Assembly: GCA_029721435.1 (NCBI GenBank)
Contig: CM056584.1
Span: 8,452,395 to 8,516,394, forward strand
DNA: 64,000 nt
DNA from: Gymnothorax reevesii
Lineage: Eukaryota > Chordata > Actinopteri > Anguilliformes > Muraenidae
Direction: 5' to 3'
A program made the translations under genes and the position numbers. This document shows, one piece after another, positions 50,748 to 63,893 of the stretch (its first letter is position 1; each line of letters opens with the position of its first letter). Below the pieces are notes generated by a model that saw only the letters and a list, made by a program, of their open reading frames with translations, was not told the origin of the DNA and searched no databases.

Positions 50748-52399
50748 TAATGTTGGAATACTAATGCTAACATGCTTATGCTAGCAATCTATTGTGAGTG
50801 CCAATAGCTGGTGATTTTCATACTGTACGTGTCCTCTATGATTGGAGTATGGGATCAGATGGCATTTCAGCTTAACCCAGCTTGTGTAAAATAGAAATTG
50901 AGTGACGTTAATGTTTGAATGCTAATGCTAACATGCTAATGCTAGTGATCTAATGTGAGTGCTAATATCTGGTCATTTTCATACAGTACGTGTCCTCTAT
51001 GATGTTAGTATGAGATCAGATGGAATTTCTCCTTCACCCTTCTTGTATTATAAGCAAATTGAGCAATGTTAATGTTTCGATGCTAATGCTAACATGCTGA
51101 TGCTAACATGCTAATGCTAGCAATCTAATGTGAGTGCTAATATCTGGTCATTTTCATACTGTACGTGTCCTCTATGATGTTAGTATGAGATCAGATGGCA
51201 TTTCTCCTTCACCCTTCTTGTATTATAAGCAAATTGGGTAATGTTAATGTTTCAATGCTAATGCTAACATGCTGATGCTAACATGCTAATGCTAGCAATC
51301 AAATGTGAGTGCTAATACCTGGTCATTTTCATACTGTACATGTCTTCTATGATGGGAGTATGGGATCAGATGGCATTTCAGCTTAACCCTGCTTGTGTAA
51401 AATGGAAATTGAGTGACGTTAATGTTTGAATGCTAATGCTAACATGCTAATGCTAGCGATCTAATGTGAGTGCTAATATCTGGTCATTTTCATACTATAC
51501 GTGTCCTCTATGATGTTAATAGGAGATCAGATGGCATTTCAGCTTAACCCTTCTTGTGTAAAATGGAAATTGAGTGATGTTAATGTTTAAATGCTAATGC
51601 TAACATGCTGATGCTAGCGCTCTAATGTGAGTGCTAATATCTGGTCATTTTCATACTGTACGTGTCCTCTATGATGGGAGTATGGGATCAGATGGCATTT
51701 CAGCTTAACCCTGCTTGTGTAAAATAGAAATTGAGTGATGTTAATGTATGAATGCTAATGCTAACATGCTAATGCTAGCGATCTAATGTGAGTTCTAATA
51801 TCTGGTCATTTTCATACTGTAAGTGTCCTCTATGATATTAGTATGAGATCAGATGGCATTTCTCCTTCACCCTTCTTGTATTATGAGCAAATTGAGTAAT
51901 GTTAATGTTTCAATGCTAATGCTAACATGCTGATGCTAACATGCTAATGCTAGCGATCTAATGTGAGTGCTAATAGTTGGTCATTTTCATACTGTACGTG
52001 TCCTCTATGATGTTAATTGGAGATCAGATGGCATTTCAGCTTAACCCTTCTTGTATAATAAAAAAATTGAGAAATGTTAATGTTTAAATGCTAATGCTAA
52101 CATGCTAATGCTAGCGATCTAATGTGAGTTCTAATATCTGGTCATTTTCATACTATACGTGTCCTCTATAATGTTAATAGGAGATCAGATGGCATTTCAG
52201 CTTAACCCTTCTTGTGTAAAATGGAAATTGTGTGACATTAATGTTTTAATACTAATGCTAACATGCTAATGCTAGCGATCTAATGTGAGTGCTAATATCT
52301 GGTCATTTTCATACTGTACGTGTCCTCTATGATGGGAGTATGGGATCAGATGGCATTTCAGCTTAACCCTGCTTGTGTAAAATGGAAATTGAGTGAAGT
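50748..52399 (+). repeat. 10-monomer HOR unit (1652 bp), lacks monomer K
   Basis: Monomers A-J start at 50748, 50909, 51070 (long), 51245 (long), 51420, 51581, 51742, 51903 (long), 52078 and 52239. The next A is at 52400. A-E continue the 22-monomer pattern. Within F the sequence switches near 51.68 kb from gatgggaat/cagcataac to gatgggagt/cagcttaac and then follows the 11-monomer path. The only structural difference from the later 1813-bp units is that the catggcaatg monomer K is missing, leaving a unit shorter by exactly 161 bp. A clean loss of one monomer is the simplest explanation. Confidence 0.86.
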
Positions 52400-55300
52400 T
52401 AATGTTGGAATACTAATGCTAACATGCTAATGCTAGCAATCTATTGTGAGTGCCAATAGCTGGTGATTTTCATACTGTACGTGTCCTCTGTGATTGGAGT
52501 ATGGGATCAGATGGCATTTCAGCTTAACCCTGCTTGTGTAAAATAGAAATTGAGTGACGTTAATGTTTGAATGCTAATGCTAACATGCTAATGCTAGTGA
52601 TCTAATGTGAGTGCTAATATCTGGTCATTTTCATACTGTACGTGTCCTCTATGATGTTAGTATGAGATCAGATGGAATTTCTCCTTCACCCTTCTTGTAT
52701 TATAAGCAAATTGAGCAATGTTAATGTTTCGATGCTAATGCTAACATGCTGATGCTAACATGCTAATGCTAGCAATCTAATGTGAGTGCTAATATCTGGT
52801 CATTTTCATACTGTACGTGTCCTCTATGATGTTAGTATGAGATCAGATGGCATTTCTCCTTCACCCTTCTTGTATTATAAGCAAATTGGGTAATGTTAAT
52901 GTTTCAATGCTAATGCTAACATGCTGATGCTCACATGCTAATGCTAGCAATCAAATGTGAGTGCTAATACCTGGTCATTTTCATACTGTACATGTCTTCT
53001 ATGATGGGAGTATGGGATCAGATGGCATTTCAGCTTAACCCTGCTTGTGTAAAATGGAAATTGAGTGACGTTAATGTTTGAATGCTAATGCTAACATGCT
53101 AATGCTAGCGATCTAATGTGAGTGCTAATATCTGGTCATTTTCATACTATACGCGTCCTCTATGATGTTAATAGGAGATCAGATGGCATTTCAGCTTAAC
53201 CCTTCTTGTGTAAAATGGAAATTGAGTGATGTTAATGTTTAAATGCTAATGCTAACATGCTGATGCTAGCGCTCTAATGTGAGTGCTAATATCTGGTCAT
53301 TTTCATACTGTACGTGTCCTCTATGATGGGAATATGGGATCAGATGGCATTTCAGCATAACCCTGTTTGTGTAAAATGGAAATTGAGTGGAGTTAATGTT
53401 TAAATGCTAATGCTAACATGCTAATGCTAGCGATCTAATGTGAGTGCTAATATCTGGTCATTTTCATACTGTAAGTGTCCTCTATGATGGGAGTACGGGA
53501 TCAGATGGCATTTCAGCTTAACCCTGCTTGTGTAAAATGGAAATTGAGTGACGTTAATGTTTGAATACTAATGCTAACATGCTAATGCTAGCGATCTAAT
53601 GTGAGTGCTAATATCTGGTCATTTTCATACTATACATGTCCTCCATGATGTGAATAGGAGATCAGATGGCATTTCAGCTTTACCCTGTTTGTGTAAAATG
53701 GAAATTGAGTGAAGTTAATGTTTAAATGCTAATGCTAACATGCTAATGCTAGCGATCTAATGTGAGTGCTAATATCTGGTCATTTTCATACTATACATGT
53801 CCTCTATGATGTTAATAAGAGATCAGATGGCATTTCAGCTTAACCCTTCTTGTATAATAAAAAAATTGAGTAATGTTAATGTTTAAATGCTAAAGCTAAC
53901 ATGCTAATGCTAGCGATCTAATGTGAGTTCTAATATCTGGTCATTTTCATACTATACTTGTCCTCTATGATGTTAATAGGAGATCAGATGGCATTTCAGC
54001 TTAACCCTTCTTTTGTAAAATGGAAATTGAGAGACATTAATGTTTTAATACTAATGCTAACATGCTAATGCTAGCGATCTAATGTGGGTGCTAATATCTG
54101 GTCATTTTCATACTGTACGTGTCCTCTATGATGGGAGTATGGAATCAGATGGCATTTCAGCTTAACCCTGCGTGTGTAAAATGGAAATTGAGTGACGTTA
54201 ATGTTTGAATACTAATGCTAACATGCTTATGCTAGCAATCTAATCTGAGTGCTAATATCTGGTCATTTTCATACTGTACGTGTCCTCTATGATGGGAGTA
54301 TGGGATCAGATGGCATTTCAGCTTAACCCTGCTTGTGTAAAATAGAAATTGAGTGACGTTAATGTTTGAATGCTAATGCTAACATGCTAATGCTAGAAAT
54401 CTAATGTGAGTTCTAATATCTGGTCATTTTCATACTGTACGTGTCCTCTATGATGGGAGTACGGGATCAGATGGCATTTCAGCTTAACCCTGCTTGTGTA
54501 AAATGGAAATTGAGTGACGTTAATGTTTGAATACTAATGCTAACATGCTATTGCTTGCAATCTAATGTGAGTGCTAATATCTGGTCATTTTCATACTGTA
54601 CGTGTCCTCTATGATGTTAGTATGAGATCAGATGGAATTTCTCCTTCACCTTTCTTGTATTATAAGCAAATTGAGCAATGTTAATGTTTCGATGCTAATG
54701 CTAACATGCTGATGCTAACATGCTAATGCTAGCAATCTAATGTGAGTGCTAATATCTGGTCATTTTCATACTGTACGTGTCCTCTATGATGTTAGTATGA
54801 GATTAGATGGCATTTCTCCTTCACCCTTCTTGTATTATAAGCAAATTGGGTAATGTTAATGTTTCAATGCTAATGCTAACATGCTGATGCTAACATGCTA
54901 ATGCTAGCAATCAAATGCGAGTGCTAATACCTGGTCATTTTCATACTGTACATGTCTTCTATGATGGGAGTATGGGATCAGATGGCATTTCAGCTTAACC
55001 CTGCTTGTGTAAAATGGAAATTGAGTGACGTTAATGTTTGAATACTAATGCTAACATGCTATTGCTTGCAATCTAATGTGAGTGCTAATATCTGGTCATT
55101 TTCATACTGTACGTGTCCTCTATGATGGGAGTATGGGATCAGATGGCATTTCTCCTTCACCCTTCTTGTATTATGAGCAAATTGAGTAATGTTAATGTTT
55201 CAATGCTAATGCTAACATGCTGATGCTAACATGCTAATGCTAGCGATCTAATGTGAGTGCTAATAGTTGGTCATTTTCATACTGTACGTGTCCTCTATGA

Positions 55301-57313
55301 TGTTAATTGGAGATCAGATGGCATTTCAGCTTAACCCTTCTTGTATAATAAAAAAATTGAGAAATGTTAATGTTTAAATGCTAATGCTAACATGCTAATG
55401 CTAGCGCTCTAATTTGAGTTCTAATATCTGGTCATTTTCATACTATACGTGTCCTCTATGATGTTAATAGGAGATCAGATGGCATTTCAGCTTAACCCTT
55501 CTTGTGTAAAATGGAAATTGTGTGACATTAATGTTTTAATACTAATGCTAACATGCTAATGCTAGCGATCTAATGTGAGTGCTAATATCTGGTCATTTTC
55601 ATACTGTACGTGTCCTCTATGATGTTAATAGGAGATCAGATGGCATTTTAGCTTAACCCTGCTTGTGTAAAATGGAAATTTAGTGACGTTAAAGTTTGAA
55701 TGCTAATGCTTACATGCTAATGCTAGTGATCTAATGTGAGTGCTAATATCTGGTCATTTTCATACTGTACGTGTCCTCTATGATGTTAGGTTGAGATCAG
55801 ATGACATTTCTCCTTCACCCTTCTTGTATTATAAGCAAATTGAGTAATGTTAATGTTTCGATGCTAATGCTAACATGCTGATGCTAACATGCTAATGCTA
55901 GCAATCTAATTTGAGTGCTAATACCTGGTCATTTTCATACTGTACATGTCCTCTATGATGGGAGTATGGGATCAGATGGCATTTCAGCTTCACCCTGCTT
56001 GTGTAAAATGGAAATTGAGTGACATTAATGTTTGAATGCTAATGCTAACATGCTAATGCTAGCTATCTAATGTGAGTTCTAATATCTGGTCATTTTCATA
56101 CTATACGTGTCCTCTTTGATGTTAATAGGAGATCAGATGGCATTTCAGCTTAACCCTTCTTGTTTAAAATGGAAATTGAGTGATTTTAATGTTTAAATGC
56201 TAATGCTAACATGCTAAAGCTAGCGATCTAATGTGAGTGCTAATACCTGGTCATTTTCATACTGTACGTGTCCTCTATGATGAGAATATGGGATCAGATG
56301 GCATTTCAGCTTAACCCTGTTTGTGTAAAATGGAAATTGAGTGAAGTTAATGTTTAAATGCTTATGCTAACATGCTAATGCTAGCGATCTAATGTGAGTG
56401 CTAATATCTGGTCATTTTCATACTGTACGTGTCCTCTATGATGTTAATAGGAGATCAGATGGCATTTCAGCTTAACCCTTCTTGTGTAAAATGGAAATTG
56501 AGTGACATTAATGTTTTAATACTAATGCTAACATGCTAATGCTAGCGATCTAATGTGAGTGCTAATATCTGGTCATTTTCATACTATACATGTCCTCTAT
56601 GATGTTAATAGGAGATCAGATGGCATTTCAGCTTTACCCTTCTTGTATAATAAAAAAAATGAGTAATGTTAATGTTTAAATGCTAAAGCTAACATGCTAA
56701 TGCTAGCGATCTAATGTGAGTTCTAATATCTGGTCATTTTCATACTGTACGTGTCCTCTATGATGTTAATAGGAGATCAGATGGCATTTCAGCTTAACCC
56801 TTCTTGTGTAAAATGGAAATTGAGTGACATTAATGTTTTAATACTAATGCTAACATGCTAATGCTAGCGATCTAATGTGAGTGCTAATATCTGGTCATTT
56901 TCATACTGTAAGTGTCCTCTATGATGGGAGTACGGGATCAGATGGCATTTCAGCTTAACCCTGCTTGTGTAAAATGGAAATTGAGTGACGTTAATGTTTG
57001 AATGCTAATGCTAACATGCTAATGCCAGCGATCTAATGTGAGTGCTAATATCTGGTCATTTTCATACTATACGTGTCCTCTATGATGTTAATAGGAGATC
57101 AGATGGCATTTCAGCTTAACCCTTCTTGTGTAAAATGGAAATTGAGTGACGTTAATGTTTGAATGCTAATGCTAACATGGCAATGCTAGCGATCTAATGT
57201 GAGTGCTAATATCTGGTCATTTTCATACTGTACGTGTCCTCTATGATGGGAGTATGGGATCAGATGGCATTTCAGCTTAACCCTGCTTGTGTAAAATGGA
57301 AATTGAGTGAAGT
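52400..57313 (+). repeat. 30-monomer composite stretch (4914 bp)
   Basis: This lies between two A monomers (ttggaatac) at 52400 and 57314; 4914 is 30x161 + 6x14. It starts A-F' and continues with the gtggagtt monomer at 53394. From 52.4 to 55.03 kb the order matches 60.94-63.57 kb at offset 8540, and parts match 19.9-21.2 kb in the 46-monomer HOR (cgtgtgtaaaa, gaatcagatgg, aatctgag). At 55032 a second gctattgcttgc monomer replaces the plain monomer used at the equivalent point near 63.57 kb. From there the order follows the second half of the 22-monomer HOR through to K. The sixth A-side monomer here has gctaatgc where most A monomers have gcttatgc (near 52,430). Confidence 0.82.
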
Positions 57314-59126
57314 TAATGTTGGAATACTAATGCTAACATGCTTATGCTAGCAATCTATTGTGAGTGCCAATAGCTGGTGATTTTCATACTGTACGTGTCC
57401 TCTATGATTGGAGTATGGGATCAGATGGCATTTCAGCTTAACCCTGCTTGTGTAAAATAGAAATTGAGTGACGTTAATGTTTGAATGCTAATGCTAACAT
57501 GCTAATGCTAGTGATCTAATGTGAGTGCTAATATCTGGTCATTTTCATACTGTACGTGTCCTCTATGATGTTAGTATGAGATCAGATGGAATTTCTCCTT
57601 CACCCTTCTTGTATTATAAGCAAATTGAGCAATGTTAATGTTTCGATGCTAATGCTAACATGCTGATGCTAACATGCTAATGCTAGCAATCTAATGTGAG
57701 TGCTAATATCTGGTCATTTTCATACTGTACGTGTCCTCTATGATGTTAGTATGAGATCAGATGGCATTTCTCCTTCACCCTTCTTGTATTATAAGCAAAT
57801 TGGGTAATGTTAATGTTTCAATGCTAATGCTAACATGCTGATGCTAACATGCTAATGCTAGCAATCAAATGTGAGTGCTAATACCTGGTCATTTTCATAC
57901 TGTACATGTCTTCTATGATGGGAGTATGGGATCAGATGGCATTTCAGCTTAACCCTGCTTGTGTAAAATGGAAATTGAGTGACGTTAATGTTTGAATGCT
58001 AATGCTAACATGCTAATGCTAGCGATCTAATGTGAGTGCTAATATCTGGTCATTTTCATACTATACGTGTCCTCTATGATGTTAATAGGAGATCAGATGG
58101 CATTTCAGCTTAACCCTTCTTGTGTAAAATGGAAATTGAGTGATGTTAATGTTTAAATGCTAATGCTAACATGCTGATGCTAGCGCTCTAATGTGAGTGC
58201 TAATATCTGGTCATTTTCATACTGTACGTGTCCTCTATGATGGGAGTATGGGATCAGATGGCATTTCAGCTTAACCCTGCTTGTGTAAAATAGAAATTGA
58301 GTGATGTTAATGTATGAATGCTAATGCTAACATGCTAATGCTAGCGATCTAATGTGAGTTCCAATATCTGGTCATTTTCATACTGTAAGTGTCCTCTATG
58401 ATATTAGTATGAGATCAGATGGCATTTCTCCTTCACCCTTCTTGTATTATGAGCAAATTGAGTAATGTTAATGTTTCAATGCTAATGCTAACATGCTGAT
58501 GCTAACATGCTAATGCTAGCGATCTAATGTGAGTGCTAATAGTTGGTCATTTTCACACTGTACGTGTCCTCTATGATGTTAATTGGAGATCAGATGGCAT
58601 TTCAGCTTAACCCTTCTTGTATAATAATAAAATTGAGAAATGTTAAAGTTTAAATGCTAATGCTAACATGCTAATGCTAGCGATCTAATGTGAGTTCTAA
58701 TATCTGGTCATTTTCATACTATACCTGTCCTCTATAATGTTAATAGGAGATCAGATGGCATTTCAGCTTAACCCTTCTTGTGTAAAATGGAAATTGTGTG
58801 ACATTAATGTTTTAATACTAATGCTTACATGCTAATGCTAGCGATCTAATGTGAGTGCTAATATCTGGTGATTTTCATACTGTACGTGTCCTCTATGATG
58901 TTAATAGGAGATCAGATGGCATTTCAGCTTAACCCTGCTTGTGTAAAATGGAAATTTAGTGACGTTAATGTTTGAATGCTAATGCTAACATGGCAATGCT
59001 AGCGATCTAATGTGAGTGCTAATATCTGGTCATTTTCATACTGTACGTGTCCTCTATGATGGGAGTATGGGATCAGATGGCATTTCAGCTTAACCCTGCT
59101 TGTGTAAAATGGAAATTGAGTGAAGT
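57314..59126 (+). repeat. 11-monomer HOR, copy 1 (1813 bp)
   Basis: Monomer starts: A 57314, B 57475, C 57636 (long), D 57811 (long), E 57986, F 58147, G 58308, H 58469 (long), I 58644, J 58805, K 58966. Length 1813 equals 11x161 + 3x14. The right part (from about 58.3 kb) already carries private variants that are repeated 1813 bp later: gttccaat, cacactgtacg, ataataataaaatt, atacctgtcc, gcttacatg with gcgatc, and ggtgatttt near 58,870. The left part lacks variants that mark copies 2 and 3, so the duplicated block is offset from this labelling. Confidence 0.9.
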
Positions 59127-60939
59127 TAATGTTGGAATACTAATGCTAACATGCTTATGCTAGCAATCTATTGTGAGTGCCAATAGCTGGTGATTTTCAT
59201 ACTGTACGTGTCCTCTATGAATGGAGTATGGGATCAGATGGCATTTCAGCTTAACCCTGCTTGTGTAAAATAGAAATTGAGTGACGTTAATGTTTGAATG
59301 CTAATGCTAACATGCTAATGCTAGTGATCTAATGTGAGTGCTAATATCTGGTCATTTTCATACTGTATGTGTCCTCTATGATGTTAGTATGAGATCAGAT
59401 GGAATTTCTCCTTCACCCTTCTTGTATTATAAGCAAATTGAGCAATGTTAATGTTTCGATGCTAATGCTAACATGCTGATACGAACATGCTAATGCTAGC
59501 AATCTAATGTGAGTGCTAATATCTGGTCATTTTCATACTGTACGTGTCCTCTATGATGTTAGTATGAGATCAGATGGCATTTCTCCTTCACCCTTCTTGT
59601 ATTATAAGCAAATTGGGTAATGTTAATGTTTCAATGCTAATGCTAACATGCTGATGCTAACATGCTAATGCTAGCAATCAAATGTGAGTGCTAATACCTG
59701 GTCATTTTCATACTGTACATGTCTTCTATGATGGGAGTATGGGATCAGATGGCCTTTCAGCTTAACCCTGCTTGTGTAAAATGGAAATTGAGTGACGTTA
59801 ATGTTTGAATGCTAATGCTAACATGCTAATGCTAGCGATCTAATGTGAGTGCTAATATCTGGTCATTTTCATACTATACGTGTCCTCTATGATGTTAATA
59901 GGAGATCAGATGGCATTTCAGCTTAACCCTTCTTGTGTAAAATGGAAATTGAGTGATGTTAATGTTTAAATGCTAATGCTAACATGCTGATGCTAGCGCT
60001 CTAATGTGAGTGCTAATATCTGGTCATTTTCATACTGTACGTGTCCTCTATGATGGGAGTATGGGATCAGATGGCATTTCAGCTTAACCCTGCTTGTGTA
60101 AAATAGAAATTGAGTGATGTTAATGTATGAATGCTAATGCTAACATGCTAATGCTAGCGATCTAATGTGAGTTCCAATATCTGGTCATTTTCATACTGTA
60201 AGTGTCCTCTATGATATTAGTATGAGATCAGATGGCATTTCTCCTTCACCCTTCTTGTATTATGAGCAAATTGAGTAATGTTAATGTTTCAATGCTAATG
60301 CTAACATGCTGATGCTAACATGCTAATGCTAGCGATCTAATGTGAGTGCTAATAGTTGGTCATTTTCACACTGTACGTGTCCTCTATGATGTTAATTGGA
60401 GATCAGATGGCATTTCAGCTTAACCCTTCTTGTATAATAATAAAATTGAGAAATGTTAATGTTTAAATGCTAATGCTAACATGCTAATGCTAGCGATCTA
60501 ATGTGAGTTCTAATATCTGGTCATTTTCATACTATACCTGTCCTCTATAATGTTAATAGGAGATCAGATGGCATTTCAGCTTAACCCTTCTTGTGTAAAA
60601 TGGAAATTGTGTGACATTAATGTTTTAATACTAATGCTTACATGCTAATGCTAGCGATCTAATGTGAGTGCTAATATCTGGTGATTTTCATACTGTACGT
60701 GTCCTCTATGATGTTAATAGGAGATCAGATGGCATTTCAGCTTAACCCTGCTTGTGTAAAATGGAAATTTAGTGACGTTAATGTTTGAATGCTAATGCTA
60801 ACATGGCAATGCTAGCGATCTAATGTGAGTGCTAATATCTGGTCATTTTCATACTGTACGTGTCCTCTATGATGGGAGTATGGGATCAGATGGCATTTCA
60901 GCTTAACCCTGCTTGTGTAAAATGGAAATTGAGTGAAGT
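59127..60939 (+). repeat. 11-monomer HOR, copy 2 (1813 bp)
   Basis: This is in phase with copies starting at 57314 and 60940. Variants shared only with the third copy: tgaatggag (59,219 and 61,032), gtatgtgtcc (59,365 and 61,178), gctgatacgaac (59.47 and 61.28 kb) and ggcctttcag (59,753 and 61,566). Variants shared only with copy 1 are listed there. The one clear difference seen between the right halves is gttaaagttt near 58,64x against gttaatgttt near 60,45x. The real duplicated block therefore runs from roughly 58.3 to 61.85 kb as two near-perfect copies, the youngest event I can see in the window. Confidence 0.9.
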
Positions 60940-61933
60940 TAATGTTGGAATACTAATGCTAACATGCTTATGCTAGCAATCTATTGTGAGTGCCAATAGC
61001 TGGTGATTTTCATACTGTACGTGTCCTCTATGAATGGAGTATGGGATCAGATGGCATTTCAGCTTAACCCTGCTTGTGTAAAATAGAAATTGAGTGACGT
61101 TAATGTTTGAATGCTAATGCTAACATGCTAATGCTAGTGATCTAATGTGAGTGCTAATATCTGGTCATTTTCATACTGTATGTGTCCTCTATGATGTTAG
61201 TATGAGATCAGATGGAATTTCTCCTTCACCCTTCTTGTATTATAAGCAAATTGAGCAATGTTAATGTTTCGATGCTAATGCTAACATGCTGATACGAACA
61301 TGCTAATGCTAGCAATCTAATGTGAGTGCTAATATCTGGTCATTTTCATACTGTACGTGTCCTCTATGATGTTAGTATGAGATCAGATGGCATTTCTCCT
61401 TCACCCTTCTTGTATTATAAGCAAATTGGGTAATGTTAATGTTTCAATGCTAATGCTAACATGCTGATGCTAACATGCTAATGCTAGCAATCAAATGTGA
61501 GTGCTAATACCTGGTCATTTTCATACTGTACATGTCTTCTATGATGGGAGTATGGGATCAGATGGCCTTTCAGCTTAACCCTGCTTGTGTAAAATGGAAA
61601 TTGAGTGACGTTAATGTTTGAATGCTAATGCTAACATGCTAATGCTAGCGATCTAATGTGAGTGCTAATATCTGGTCATTTTCATACTATACGTGTCCTC
61701 TATGATGTTAATAGGAGATCAGATGGCATTTCAGCTTAACCCTTCTTGTGTAAAATGGAAATTGAGTGATGTTAATGTTTAAATGCTAATGCTAACATGC
61801 TGATGCTAGCGCTCTAATGTGAGTGCTAATATCTGGTCATTTTCATACTGTACGTGTCCTCTATGATGGGAATATGGGATCAGATGGCATTTCAGCATAA
61901 CCCTGTTTGTGTAAAATGGAAATTGAGTGGAGT
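60940..61933 (+). repeat. 11-monomer HOR, partial third copy (A-F)
   Basis: Monomers A to F start at 60940, 61101, 61262 (long), 61437 (long), 61612 and 61773. Within F, near 61.87 kb, the sequence changes from gatgggagt/cagcttaac (as at about 58.24 and 60.05 kb) to gatgggaat/cagcataac, and the gtggagtt monomer follows at 61934. The unit leaves the 11-monomer path at the same monomer where the 22-monomer and 11-monomer HORs part from each other. Confidence 0.86.
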
Positions 61934-63893
61934 TAATGTTTAAATGCTAATGCTAACATGCTAATGCTAGCGATCTAATGTGAGTGCTAATATCAGGTCA
62001 TTTTCATACTGTAAGTGTCCTCTATGATGGGAGTACGGGATCAGATGGCATTTCAGCTTAACCCTGCTTGTGTAAAATGGAAATTGAGTGACGTTAATGT
62101 TTGAATACTAATGCTAACATGCTAATGCTAGCGATCTAATGTGAGTGCTAATATCTGGTCATTTTCATACTATACATGTCCTCCATGATGTGAATAGGAG
62201 ATCAGATGGCATTTCAGCTTTACCCTGTTTGTGTAAAATGGAAATTGAGTGAAGTTAATGTTTAAATGCTAATGCTAACATGCTAATGCTAGCGATCTAA
62301 TGTGAGTGCTAATATCTGGTCATTTTCATACTATACATGTCCTCTATGATGTTAATAGGAGATCAGATGGCATTTCAGCTTAACCCTTCTTGTATAATAA
62401 AAAAATTGAGTAATGTTAATGTTTAAATGCTAAAGCTAACATGCTAATGCTAGCGATCTAATGTGAGTTCTAATATCTGGTCATTTTCATACTGTACGTG
62501 TCCTCTATGATGTTAATAGGAGATCAGATGGCATTTCAGCTTAACCCTTCTTTTGTAAAATGGAAATTGAGTGACATTAATGTTTTAATACTAATGCTAA
62601 CATGCTAATGCTAGCGATCTAATGTGGGTGCTAATATCTGGTCATTTTCATACTGTACGTGTCCTCTATGATGGGAGTATGGAATCAGATGGCATTTCAG
62701 CTTAACCCTGCGTGTGTAAAATGGAAATTGAGTGACGTTAATGTTTGAATACTAATGCTAACATGCTTATGCTAGCAATCTAATCTGAGTGCTAATATCT
62801 GGTCATTTTCATACTGTACGTGTCCTCTATGATGGGAGTATGGGATCAGATGGCATTTCAGCTTAACCCTGCTTGTGTAAAATAGAAATTGAGTGACGTT
62901 AATGTTTGAATGCTAATGCTAACATGCTAATGCTAGAAATCTAATGTGAGTTCTAATATCTGGTCATTTTCATACTGTACGTGTCCTCTATGATGGGAGT
63001 ACGGGATCAGATGGCATTTCAGCTTAACCCTGCTTGTGTAAAATGGAAATTGAGTGACGTTAATGTTTGAATACTAATGCTAACATGCTATTGCTTGCAA
63101 TCTAATGTGAGTGCTAATATCTGGTCATTTTCATACTGTACGTGTCCTCTATGATGTTAGTATGAGATCAGATGGAATTTCTCCTTCACCCTTCTTGTAT
63201 TATAAGCAAATTGAGCAATGTTAATTTTTCGATGCTAATGCTAACATGCTGATGCTAACATGCTAATGCTAGCAATCTAATGTGAGTGCTAATATCTGGT
63301 CATTTTCATACTGTACGTGTCCTCTATGATGTTAGTATGAGATCAGATGGCATTTCTCCTTCACCCTTCTTGTATTATAAGCAAATTGGGTAATGTTAAT
63401 GTTTCAATGCTAATGCTAACATGCTGATGCTAACATGCTAATGCTAGCAATCAAATGTGAGTGCTAATACCTGGTCATTTTCATACTGTACATGTCTTCT
63501 ATGATGGGAGTATGGGATCAGATGGCATTTCAGCTTAACCCTGCTTGTGTAAAATGGAAATTGAGTGACGTTAATGTTTGAATGCTAATGCTAACATGCT
63601 AATGCTAGCGATCTAATGTGAGTGCTAATATCTGGTCATTTTCATACTATACGTGTCCTCTATGATGTTAATAGGAGATCAGATGGCATTTCAGCTTAAC
63701 CCTTCTTGTGTAAAATGGAAATTGAGTGATGTTAATGTTTAAATGCTAATGCTAACAAGCTGATGCTAGCGCTCTAATGTGAGTGCTAATATCTGGTCAT
63801 TTTCATACTGTACGTGTCCTCTATGATGGGAATATGGGATCAGATGGCATTTCAGCATAACCCTGTTTGTGTAAAATGGAAATTGAGTGGAGT
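61934..63893 (+). repeat. 12-monomer HOR (1960 bp)
   Basis: Starts are 61934 (gtggagtt), 62095, 62256, 62417, 62578, 62739, 62900, 63061 (gctattgcttgc), 63222 (long, with taatttttcg), 63397 (long), 63572 and 63733 (gctgatgctagcgctc, cagcataac). The gtggagtt monomer then recurs at 63894, so the period is 12x161 + 2x14 = 1960. The same order from 53394 to about 55.03 kb is an earlier or sister version. A private change gctaacaagc is seen near 63,757 and tatcaggtc near 61,994. Confidence 0.86.

Noticed and set aside
3704..63571. CENP-B box in the ttcgatg monomers
   Set aside because: ttcg occurs at the start of many long monomers, but the following bases do not fit the canonical pattern TTCG-4-A-2-CGGG: no CGGG at the required distance. 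The cgggatc elsewhere lacks the upstream TTCG.
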